From: JALJPB01 sp963933115
Lineage (GTDB): Bacteria > Pseudomonadota > Gammaproteobacteria > Enterobacterales > Alteromonadaceae
Length of the DNA stretch: 6,086 bases
Assembly (NCBI GenBank): GCA_963933115.1
Contig: CAWVSL010000079.1
Location: 1-6,086 of the forward strand
Reading direction: 5' to 3'
Positions 1 to 5,384 of the stretch are shown here, piece by piece. A model generated the notes under the pieces. It ran no database searches, was not told where the DNA came from, and saw only the letters and a program-made list of their open reading frames with translations. Position numbers and translations under genes: made by a program. Numbering within the stretch: position 1 is the stretch's first letter; each line of letters opens with the position of its first letter.

Positions 1-1
1 A

Positions 2-478
2 ACGCCAAGATTGATTATTCGTCCACTGACATTAGCAGATGTTGATTTTATCATTGAGCAGTTCAACGAGCCAGACGTGTTACATTTCATTGGTAATCTA
101 AATATAAGTACAACTGTTAATGCAACAGAATATATTATCGATGGTCCACAACTCAGTTATCAACAAAATGGTTATGGCTCCATGGCTATTTGTTTAAAAG
201 GTCATGAATCAGTTGCTATTGGTTTAGCTGGCTTGTTAAAACGAGTGGAATCAAACTATCCGGAATTAGGATATACATTACTTTCAAAATATTATGGTTA
301 CGGTTATGGAAAAGAAGCGGCAAAAGCAGTGTTGGCCCATTATTTAGAATATAAAACTATTCTTGCTCAAGTGAGTCCTGATAATGTCGTTTCAAAAAAA
401 TTATTAGTGAGTCTAGGATTTCAATTTAGCTATAGCGATGAAACTACAAGAACAGAGACCTATCAACTTAATCGTTAA
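2..478 (+). CDS. GNAT-family N-acetyltransferase (RimJ/RimL-like), 5' end cut by window
   Basis: The reading frame is open from base 2 and reads T-P-R-L-I-I-R-P-L, the usual N-terminal strand of Acetyltransf_3 (RimJ/RimL-type) proteins, so the true start lies a few codons upstream of the window. The TTG at 11 is probably an internal leucine codon. The acetyl-CoA pyrophosphate-binding loop is visible as YYGYGYGKEAAKAV (about bases 290-330), preceded by the ELGYTL strand. The C-terminal NVVSKKLLVSLGF helix-turn is typical of the fold. About 158 residues are visible, close to the usual 165-180. The family moves an acetyl group from acetyl-CoA to an amine, such as a protein N-terminus, amino sugar or small molecule. 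The acceptor cannot be read from sequence. The gene ends 9 bases from the end of the convergent LysR gene, with no obvious terminator hairpin between them. Confidence 0.88.
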   Translation, partial: TPRLIIRPLTLADVDFIIEQFNEPDVLHFIGNLNISTTVNATEYIIDGPQLSYQQNGYGSMAICLKGHESVAIGLAGLLKRVESNYPELGYTLLSKYYGYGYGKEAAKAVLAHYLEYKTILAQVSPDNVVSKKLLVSLGFQFSYSDETTRTETYQLNR

Positions 479-487
479 TTGCTATGA

Positions 488-1393
488 TCATTTAGGCATA
501 AGCAGTGACTCTTGCTGTTTGACTAACTTTTTGAGGTAATCCCAAACAGTGGCAACGTGTGATAGCCGCTTACTTTCAGGGTGAGTTACTAACCAAAAAC
601 TACGAACAATATCGATTTCTTGTGGGTGTAACTTAATGAGTTCATTATCTAAATCTCCAACAAAACAGGGGAGAACCCCAATGCCTAAACCACTTTTTAT
701 CGCACTGTATTGACTGATAATACTGGTACTGTTAAAGCGGGGTATTAATGGCTCATTAAGATGTGAGGCCAACTCTTTTAAATAAGAAAGCTCATCAGTA
801 AAGAGAAGATTATCAACATAGCTGACCCACTTATGTTGTCCTAAGTCTTCTAATTTAATTTCACCCTCAGTAACTTGGTGTAAATAATTGGGATGTGCAT
901 AAAGTTGTAATTTATAATCACACAACTTGCTTACTATCATCGAGGTACTTTTAGGTCGCTCAACAGCAATAGCAATATCCGCCTCATTCCTACTGATTTT
1001 GACAAAACGAGAGAAGTGTAATAAATCAATTTGTATATCGGGAAAGTCTTGTTGCAAGGCTAATAAATGAGCAGCAACAAAAAAATTACCAAAAGCTTCA
1101 GTGACACCAATTCTCACCTTGCCACAATTAGCTTGATTGTTATTTTTTATTTGTTCGAGGGCGTTACTGGCATTTTGTTCCATTTGCCGAGCAGAATTGA
1201 GTAATTTTTTACCATCGTCGGTTAATACATGACCATCAATAGTCCGTTCAAATAATTGACTTTCAAGTTGCTGTTCAAGTTTGTGTAAACGTCGAGATAC
1301 TGTAGAGGCATCCATCGCTAATCTTTTTGCCGCAATAGATAATCGCTCACTGCGAGCCACTTCTAGAAATATTTTTATATCATCCCAATTCAT
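488..1393 (-). CDS. LysR-family transcriptional regulator
   Basis: This 301-residue protein has the standard LysR length and layout. An N-terminal winged helix-turn-helix spans about residues 1-60, with recognition-helix region AAKRLAMDASTVSRRLHKLE and wing residues QLFERTIDGHVLTDDGKKLL. A linker helix (about 65-88) leads to a LysR substrate-binding domain from GKVRIGVTEAFG (about 92) to the end. The MNWDDIKIFLEVAR opening is common in LysR proteins of the class with STVSRRL in the recognition helix. The ATG at 1393 is placed right before this motif, so the start is well supported, although the ribosome-binding site (GAAG) is weak. The gene is transcribed away from mmsA. Such regulators often control the divergent neighbour and themselves, with a small-molecule co-inducer, so control of mmsA is a reasonable inference. 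The effector is unknown. Confidence 0.93.
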   Translation of the reverse strand: MNWDDIKIFLEVARSERLSIAAKRLAMDASTVSRRLHKLEQQLESQLFERTIDGHVLTDDGKKLLNSARQMEQNASNALEQIKNNNQANCGKVRIGVTEAFGNFFVAAHLLALQQDFPDIQIDLLHFSRFVKISRNEADIAIAVERPKSTSMIVSKLCDYKLQLYAHPNYLHQVTEGEIKLEDLGQHKWVSYVDNLLFTDELSYLKELASHLNEPLIPRFNSTSIISQYSAIKSGLGIGVLPCFVGDLDNELIKLHPQEIDIVRSFWLVTHPESKRLSHVATVWDYLKKLVKQQESLLMPK

Positions 1394-1401
1394 TCTTCGA
1401 T

Positions 1402-1414
1402 CTTAACAGTTAAG
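1402..1414. promoter_or_regulatory. Short inverted repeat near the LysR start, possible operator
   Basis: CTTAAC-A-GTTAAG is a perfect 6-1-6 inverted repeat lying 9-21 bases upstream of the LysR start codon, inside its probable 5' leader or promoter. It could be an autoregulatory site. It is AT-rich and short, so chance is a real alternative. Confidence 0.25.
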
Positions 1415-1473
1415 CTATTGCCTTGCAAATTTACAGTGTACGTTGCGTTTATGTCTGTTGTTCTTGTTTAAAG

Positions 1474-1535
1474 AAAGGCCTAACTTAGCACAACAAAATT
1501 CTATACTTGATTAAAGTAGGTCAATTCAGGCCTTT
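1474..1535. promoter_or_regulatory. Divergent LysR-mmsA regulatory region with 8-base inverted repeat
   Basis: AAAGGCCT (1474-1481) and AGGCCTTT (1528-1535) form a perfect 8-base inverted repeat with arms 46 bases apart, in the 170-base gap between the divergent genes. A TATACT hexamer at 1502-1507 lies between the arms and could be the mmsA -10 box, with no good -35 box upstream, as expected for an activator-dependent promoter. LysR proteins typically bind as tetramers across 50-60 bases, which fits this spacing. The assignment is inference. Confidence 0.35.
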
Positions 1536-1563
1536 ATTTTAAGTAAGTTACCAAGGACTTATT

Positions 1564-3066
1564 ATGAACATTAAAGAAATCCCACTCATTATTAATGGCG
1601 AAAAAGTTCGTTCAACAACAAATGAATGGTTAGATGTATTAAACCCTGCAACACAAGAAGTGGTTGCTCGCGTGCCTATGGCTACTGCTGAAGAGGTTAA
1701 TGCAGCGGTAAATTCTGCACAAGTAGCGTTTAAGTCTTGGTCAAAGGTTTCATTAACTAATCGTATGCGTGTCATGGTCGCTTTTGCTCATTTAGTGCGT
1801 GAAAACACTAAAGAATTAGCTGAATTAGTTACCTTGGAACACGGTAAAACATTACCTGATGCGGAAGGTGAAGTTGGGAGGTCATTAGAAGCCATTGAAA
1901 ATGCCTGTTCAATTACCCGCTTACAGTTAGGTGAAATGGGTAATAATGTTGCAACTGGTGTTGATACTTACACGATCAATAAACCGCTAGGCGTTGGCCT
2001 GGGTATTACGGCATTTAATTTTCCACTGATGTTGCCCGCCTTTATGTTTCCACCAGCAATTGCCTGTGGTAATACTTTTGTATTAAAACCTTCTGAACAA
2101 GCTCCATCTGCAACCATCCGTTTTGTAGAATTAGCCATAGAAGCAGGCGTTCCAGCAGGTGTTATTAATGTGGTTCATGGCGGTCCTAACGTCGTTAACG
2201 CCTTAATTGAGCACGAACATGTCAAAGCGGTTTCCTTTATTGGCTCAACCCATGTCGGTACCCATGTTTATAATCATGCCAGTAAACACGGTAAGCGTTC
2301 ACAATCTATGATGGGTGCTAAAAATCACATGGTTATTATGGGTGATGCCAACAAAGACAGAGCGATTAATGACTTATTAGGTTCAGCATTTGGTGCAGCA
2401 GGTCAGCGTTGTATGGCTAATCCTGTCACTATTTTAGTGGGTGAAGCGCGTAACTGGTTACCTGAAATTGTCGAACGTACCAAATTGATGAAGGTAGGTC
2501 CTGGCTCGCAACGTGATGCAGACCTAGGCCCCGTTGTTTCTCCTCAAGCGAAAAAGCGCATTATTAGCTTACTTGATAGTGGTGTTACTCAGGGGGCTAC
2601 GTTATTAGTTGATGGGAGAGATTGCCAAGTAGAGGGCTACCCAAACGGGAATTTTGTTGGGCCAACAATGTTCAGCAATGTAACAACTGACATGGATATT
2701 TATAGCCAAGAAATATTTGGTCCAGCTTTATGTGTTTTAGAGGCAGAGACCCTAGAAGAAGCGATTGAAATAATCAATGCGAATCCAAACGGTAATGGCA
2801 CCTCTATTTTTACTTCATCAGGTTGGACTGCGCGTAAATTTGAAAACGATATAGATGTTGGCCAAGTGGGAATTAATGTTCCGATTCCAGTACCGGTTGC
2901 ATTCTTCAGCTTTACCGGCTCCCGTGCGTCAAAACTTGGCGACTTAGGACCTAATGGTAAGCAAGTGGTCAGCTTTTGGACTCATACAAAATCAGTAACG
3001 GCACGTTGGTTTGAACCTGATCATCAAGATGGCTCAAATGTTAATACCAGCATTAGTTTGAAATAG
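1564..3066 (+). CDS. mmsA: CoA-acylating methylmalonate-semialdehyde dehydrogenase
   Basis: This 500-residue ALDH6-family enzyme oxidises methylmalonate semialdehyde (or malonate semialdehyde) with NAD+ and CoA to propionyl-CoA (or acetyl-CoA) and CO2, the distal step of valine or beta-alanine catabolism in the cytosol. Visible features are the oxyanion-hole FNFP motif (Asn152), the NAD-binding KPSE (Lys175-Glu178), the GSTHVG loop (227-232), the family-specific GAKNH segment (251-255), where hydrolytic ALDHs carry the general-base Glu motif ELGGK, and the catalytic Cys283 in GQRCMA. EIFGP (Glu383, Phe385) and the C-terminal KSVTARWF signature follow. Length matches the family. The start is supported by AAGGA at 1553-1557, 6 bases upstream. 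No mmsB or acyl-CoA dehydrogenase follows; a terminator closes the unit. Standing alone beside a LysR gene, it could serve beta-alanine or omega-amino-acid breakdown rather than a full valine operon. Confidence 0.95.
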   Translation: MNIKEIPLIINGEKVRSTTNEWLDVLNPATQEVVARVPMATAEEVNAAVNSAQVAFKSWSKVSLTNRMRVMVAFAHLVRENTKELAELVTLEHGKTLPDAEGEVGRSLEAIENACSITRLQLGEMGNNVATGVDTYTINKPLGVGLGITAFNFPLMLPAFMFPPAIACGNTFVLKPSEQAPSATIRFVELAIEAGVPAGVINVVHGGPNVVNALIEHEHVKAVSFIGSTHVGTHVYNHASKHGKRSQSMMGAKNHMVIMGDANKDRAINDLLGSAFGAAGQRCMANPVTILVGEARNWLPEIVERTKLMKVGPGSQRDADLGPVVSPQAKKRIISLLDSGVTQGATLLVDGRDCQVEGYPNGNFVGPTMFSNVTTDMDIYSQEIFGPALCVLEAETLEEAIEIINANPNGNGTSIFTSSGWTARKFENDIDVGQVGINVPIPVPVAFFSFTGSRASKLGDLGPNGKQVVSFWTHTKSVTARWFEPDHQDGSNVNTSISLK

Positions 3067-3069
3067 GTA

Positions 3070-3091
3070 GCTCAATATTTCATCATTGAGC
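3070..3091 (+). other. Small hairpin just after the mmsA stop codon
   Basis: GCTCAAT (3070-3076) and ATTGAGC (3085-3091) form a perfect 7-base stem with an 8-base loop, starting 4 bases after the mmsA stop and just ahead of the main terminator. It may stabilise the mRNA 3' end. No T-run follows directly, so it is not itself a typical terminator. Confidence 0.45.
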
Positions 3092-3097
3092 GAAGAC

Positions 3098-3126
3098 AAA
3101 AAACCAGCGAGACACGCTGGTTTTTT
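3098..3126 (+). terminator. Rho-independent terminator of mmsA
   Basis: AAAAAACCAGCG (3098-3109) pairs perfectly with CGCTGGTTTTTT (3115-3126) around the 5-base loop AGACA. The GC-rich core CCAGCG sits next to a six-T run. The A-run on the other arm means that it could also stop transcription arriving from the right on the minus strand. Confidence 0.93.
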
Positions 3127-3306
3127 ATTGATAATGAATAGCGATTAGGTTACCGAATTAATATGATTAATTTTAAGTTTTTAATTATTGGTTTACTAAT
3201 GATGTTATTAAATAAATAAGTGACACTCGTTGATTAATAGTAAAAGACTAGTAAGCCTAAAATTTTTTCTCAACGGTGATTCGTATGACCTATTAGTATT
3301 GGTGCG

Positions 3307-3518
3307 CTAAACGGCAGTCGAAGCAACTTCACGTATAAGGTCTGCTTTAAGCTCAATGTTGCCGTTGACCTGTCATCACTTGATACTGATTTTCAATATA
3401 AAGCTCGATAAAGTCAGATGACGAAAGCCCTTAAAACATCAAAATCGTACCAAGAGCGAACGTATGGATCTTTAAAACCTGCATTGCTTACATCGGTTGT
3501 TTACTGATCATAAGTCAT
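3307..3518 (-). pseudogene. Probable decayed small gene, family not recognised
   Basis: Read on the minus strand from ATG at 3518, the frame meets TAA at 3503-3501. It then continues as TTDVSNAGFKDPYVRSW and YDFDVLRAFV to a TGA at 3416. A second frame carries SSDFIELYIENQYQVMTG (from 3421), and a third carries QVNGNIELKADLIREVAS before ending at TAG 3309-3307. Each stretch has balanced, protein-like composition with few rare residues, and together they would form a peptide of about 65-70 residues. This looks like a small gene broken by one nonsense change and two frameshifts. I do not recognise the family. The alternative is that three short open stretches occur here by chance. Comparison with an intact homologue would decide it. 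Confidence 0.4.
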
Positions 3519-3667
3519 TACCGACAGCGATTAGTTGCTTCAGTTTTCTTTACGGTTGCGTAATCGAATAGTGATTTTTTCTAATACCCTCAAAATTTTA
3601 CGTCTATTCAATCACATTAAACAGCAATTTAAGTGAAAATATAATTTTATTATTTTGTCAGGTCTAC

Positions 3668-3696
3668 TTGATATATTGATGATGTACTAATATTAT
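3668..3696 (+). promoter_or_regulatory. Sigma70-type promoter of the membrane protein-XRE module
   Basis: TTGATA (3668-3673) and TATTAT (3691-3696) are separated by exactly 17 bases, close to the ideal spacing, and each is one or two changes from consensus. Transcription would start at about 3703, giving a leader of about 75 bases before the ATG at 3778. The palindrome at 3705-3725 begins at the predicted start. Confidence 0.6.
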
Positions 3697-3704
3697 GTAA
3701 TGAC

Positions 3705-3725
3705 AACCTGACATAATGTCAGGTT
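3705..3725. promoter_or_regulatory. Perfect 21-base palindrome at the predicted transcription start, likely operator or leader hairpin
   Basis: AACCTGACA (3705-3713), TAA spacer, TGTCAGGTT (3717-3725) is a perfect 9-3-9 inverted repeat. A third copy of its half-site, TGTCAGGT, occurs at 3656-3663, just upstream of the -35 box, so half-sites bracket the promoter. This fits binding by the dimeric XRE regulator encoded downstream. Three more T residues follow the right arm, giving TTTTT at 3724-3728, so the same sequence could act as a weak intrinsic terminator in the leader. Pairing of 3656-3663 with 3706-3713 is possible in DNA but not in the transcript predicted to start at about 3703. Confidence 0.55.
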
Positions 3726-3777
3726 TTTAATGCAACTTGCCTTTGACCCCAGGGGTAAATATTATTAGGAGAATATT

Positions 3778-4173
3778 ATGGAACAATCTCAACAGGACAC
3801 TTTATTCACTAAACGTTTTATGGCTGCAATGTTAGTTTTTCTCATCCTCATTGCTGTTCAAGCATTTACTTTAGAACTCTTAAATATGCCAACTTGGTTA
3901 CAGGTTGTTGTCACACTTTTACCCGTACTGCCATTATTTTCGGCATTTATCACTTTTAGAACTCGATATCGAGCACTGGATGAATACATGAAAGCACTTA
4001 CTGGAGAAGCTTTTTTATGGATGATAGGCATCCTTTGTTTTTCATCGTTTATGTACGGCATGTTAGCAATGAAGTTTCCTATGCCTGAGATAAATTTGGC
4101 ATTCGTACTCCCTATTGTATTTAGTGGTCACGGTATCATACTTTATTTCTTAGTTTGGAAAGATAATGAATAA
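3778..4173 (+). CDS. Small four-helix inner-membrane protein, partner of XRE regulator
   Basis: This 131-residue protein has four predicted membrane helices at about residues 14-34, 41-60, 79-98 and 107-127, with short loops. The loop between helices 2 and 3 carries RYRALDEYMKALTGEAF. It resembles the R-x-x-D-E...E-A-x-A loop of small membrane proteins that sit beside short YozG-type XRE regulators. No catalytic motif is visible and the biochemical role is unknown. The start has a strong ribosome-binding site, AGGAG (3767-3771), 6 bases upstream. The last codons overlap the next gene by 8 bases, which indicates translational coupling. The gene is probably controlled by the upstream promoter and palindrome. 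It may sense a membrane or environmental signal for the regulator, or be the target that the regulator controls. Both ideas are inference. Confidence 0.82.
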   Translation: MEQSQQDTLFTKRFMAAMLVFLILIAVQAFTLELLNMPTWLQVVVTLLPVLPLFSAFITFRTRYRALDEYMKALTGEAFLWMIGILCFSSFMYGMLAMKFPMPEINLAFVLPIVFSGHGIILYFLVWKDNE

Positions 4174-4363
4174 TCGAATTAAGGTATTACGCGCTGAGCA
4201 TGACTTTTCACAACAAACCCTTGCAAATAAAATAGGCGTTTCTCGACAGGCTGTAAATGCGGTGGAAAATGGAAAACATGACCCTTCTTTGCAGTTGGCA
4301 TTTGATATCGCCAAACAGTTTAACCTCCGCATTGAAAATGTATTTTTCCCCAATGAAAAATGA
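4166..4363 (+). CDS. Short XRE/Cro-type helix-turn-helix regulator (YozG-like)
   Basis: The protein is 65 residues and is essentially a single HTH_3 (Cro/C1) domain. IKVLRAEHDFSQQTLANKIG forms helices 1-2, VSRQAVNAVENGKHDPS the recognition helix and turn, and LAFDIAKQFNLRIENVFF the last helices. It lacks any sensor domain, as is normal for this class, which is about 65-75 residues. The ATG at 4166 lies inside the end of the membrane-protein gene (8-base overlap), with GGAAAG just upstream, so the pair is co-transcribed and coupled. It most likely binds as a dimer to the 21-base palindrome upstream of the module and represses it. Toxin-antitoxin function is possible but not indicated, since the partner is a four-helix membrane protein and not a known toxin type. 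Confidence 0.9.
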   Translation: MNNRIKVLRAEHDFSQQTLANKIGVSRQAVNAVENGKHDPSLQLAFDIAKQFNLRIENVFFPNEK

Positions 4364-4802
4364 TGAGTGATAAATGTTTTTTTACATCGGGTGACGGGTA
4401 AATTACGACAATACTACTTAGTAACCCTTTTGGGTCTACAAAATATTCAAAATATATAACAATGATAACGCATACATTATTGAGAAGTTTATATAACAAC
4501 TTTTTAACCTCAATATCTTTATCGATAGCATGACTTGATCTTTTGGGTGTTGATGTTACTAAAGCGAATATTTTGTTCATTCGATAAATTTTCACTACCA
4601 ATATTAATCCTACTTTCAATTTGCTTGCATAATTTACGCATATCATTAAAACTATTGTTAAAGGGTTAGAGAAGTAAAAAAATAGGTTTAAGTAATTTAA
4701 AATATAAAAAGCTTTTCAAGCGGAACAAGTAACTCTGGGGTCAACACTCGCCAGGGCTATCGAAGTCGGCTAGTTCAATCCAAATTACCCAAAGGAATAA
4801 AC
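4364..4802. other. 440-base spacer without a supported gene
   Basis: The region is AT-rich. It holds small structures such as ACCC-TTTT-GGGT (around 4426-4437) and ATGT-T6-ACAT (around 4373), but no classical terminator for the XRE module. A minus-strand frame of about 100 codons crosses it. That frame overlaps the XRE 3' end and has no recognisable domain, so it is not called as a gene. The right end carries the motif CTGGGGTCAA (4735-4744) and the ribosome-binding site AAAGGA (4791-4796) of the lipoprotein gene. No convincing promoter for the lipoprotein gene was found. Confidence 0.55.
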
Positions 4803-5279
4803 ATGAAAAATTCACAATCACTTTTAATCTTAATTATAAGTGTAACGTTACTTGGTTGTAGTGTTTTACCTATCAAAGTGGGGATTAAAGATAATCACTT
4901 TAGGTTTCAAAATTTTAAAAAGGAAAAAAGTTCAACATTGGAATATATCCATCTGATGTGTTTCCATAAAAAAGAAACAGGCTGGATTGAGTCTAAACAA
5001 TATTTGAGTGGAGAGCATAACTTATGGGTAAAGGCTAGCATTTCAAAACGTTTTATACCCAGTAGTAATAAAGAAGCCTTCGTCAATTTTAAAGTAAATT
5101 TAGACTCAGATAAGAGTTATATATTAAACAGAAAATTAGCTGAAGGTAACATTTCAATTTGGATACAAGAACTAGATACCGGCCTAAGGATTTCAGATGT
5201 GCTGGTTGCCCCTTTAAAGCAACCTTTACTGATTGAACGTAACTTAAGAAGAGCACAGTGTGAGTCAGGCACAATATAA
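4803..5279 (+). CDS. Small lipoprotein of unknown function
   Basis: This 158-residue protein starts with a lipoprotein signal peptide: Lys2, a hydrophobic stretch 7-17 (LLILIISVTLL) and the lipobox LLGC with the lipidated Cys19. Ser20 follows, and no Asp is present at +2, so Lol-dependent transfer to the outer membrane is expected. The mature part is polar and basic, with predicted beta-rich stretches, and I do not recognise a family. Two other cysteines, Cys53 and Cys153, could form a disulfide once exported. AAAGGA at 4791-4796 lies 6 bases ahead of the ATG and supports the start. The stop is followed within a few bases by an attC-like hairpin, and a thioredoxin-like gene lies beyond it on the same strand. 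This arrangement resembles a gene cassette. Confidence 0.8.
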   Translation: MKNSQSLLILIISVTLLGCSVLPIKVGIKDNHFRFQNFKKEKSSTLEYIHLMCFHKKETGWIESKQYLSGEHNLWVKASISKRFIPSSNKEAFVNFKVNLDSDKSYILNRKLAEGNISIWIQELDTGLRISDVLVAPLKQPLLIERNLRRAQCESGTI

Positions 5280-5282
5280 AAT

Positions 5283-5384
5283 AGCCCAAACAACCCCTTA
5301 AATTATCACTTTTAACCGTTGGCCGATTTCGCTTCGCTGGACATTTTAGCCAACTATTAATTCCTCTGAATGGGGGCATTAGCA
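5283..5384. other. Degenerate attC-like (integron recombination site) hairpin
   Basis: The spacer between the lipoprotein stop (5279) and the next gene is an imperfect inverted repeat of about 100 bases. The inner stem is GTTGGC (5318-5323) with GCCAAC (5349-5354), and TAA/TTA pairs beyond a two-base mismatch. The arms enclose the string TTTCGCTTCGCT, which is common in Vibrio and Shewanella cassette attC sites (recalled, not searched). The outer arms CCCCTT (5294-5299) and AATGGGG (5369-5375) pair with a one-base bulge. The right edge ends GGGGGCATTAGC, resembling the usual GGGCGTTAGC end, but the cleavage triplet GTT reads ATT. The left edge GCCCAAAC is near, but not equal to, the RYYYAAC consensus. 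The site therefore looks decayed or inactive. It could instead be an unrelated hairpin repeat. Confidence 0.4.

Larger units (their letters stand above)
3127..3777. other. 650-base spacer with gene remains and a promoter
   Basis: No intact gene is seen here on either strand. The left part (3127-3280) is AT-rich and featureless to inspection. From 3307 to 3518 the minus strand shows short stretches of protein-like sequence broken by a stop and frameshifts (separate entry). At 3287-3303 a 17-base string resembles the complement of the extreme 3' end of 23S rRNA. The right part (3656-3777) holds a sigma70-type promoter, a palindrome and the ribosome-binding site of the downstream membrane-protein gene. 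Confidence 0.6.
3743..4744. repeat. Inverted pair of the 10-base motif CTGGGGTCAA flanking the XRE module
   Basis: TTGACCCCAG at 3743-3752 and its exact complement-orientation copy CTGGGGTCAA at 4735-4744 lie 982 bases apart, on either side of the membrane protein-XRE gene pair. The left copy is also part of a local palindrome, ACCCC-A-GGGGT (3746-3756). Similar TTGACCCC-type strings occur as dispersed extragenic repeats in related gammaproteobacteria, some tied to REP-associated transposases (recalled, not checked). Ten bases is short, so this is either the remains of a dispersed repeat or coincidence. Confidence 0.35.

Noticed and set aside
11..13. TTG at base 11 as the start of the GNAT gene
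   Set aside because: The frame stays open upstream and reads T-P-R before it, which is the conserved beginning of this family, so the gene continues beyond the window edge.
1548..1775. Minus-strand open frame over the 5' end of mmsA
   Set aside because: It is antisense to a well-supported enzyme gene and has composition typical of a shadow frame.
4166..4363. XRE gene as antitoxin of a toxin-antitoxin pair
   Set aside because: The coupled partner is a four-helix membrane protein without toxin hallmarks, and the pair fits the YozG-like regulator plus membrane protein arrangement better.
4320..4646. Minus-strand open frame of 108 codons in the spacer after the XRE gene
   Set aside because: It overlaps the XRE 3' end antisense, has no ribosome-binding site that stands out and no recognisable domain, and lies in AT-rich spacer; judged a chance frame, though a decayed gene cannot be excluded.
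4749..4782. tRNA-like string ending in GTTCAATCC upstream of the lipoprotein gene
   Set aside because: A T-loop-like GTTCAATCC is present, but no acceptor, D-arm or anticodon stem can be paired around it.
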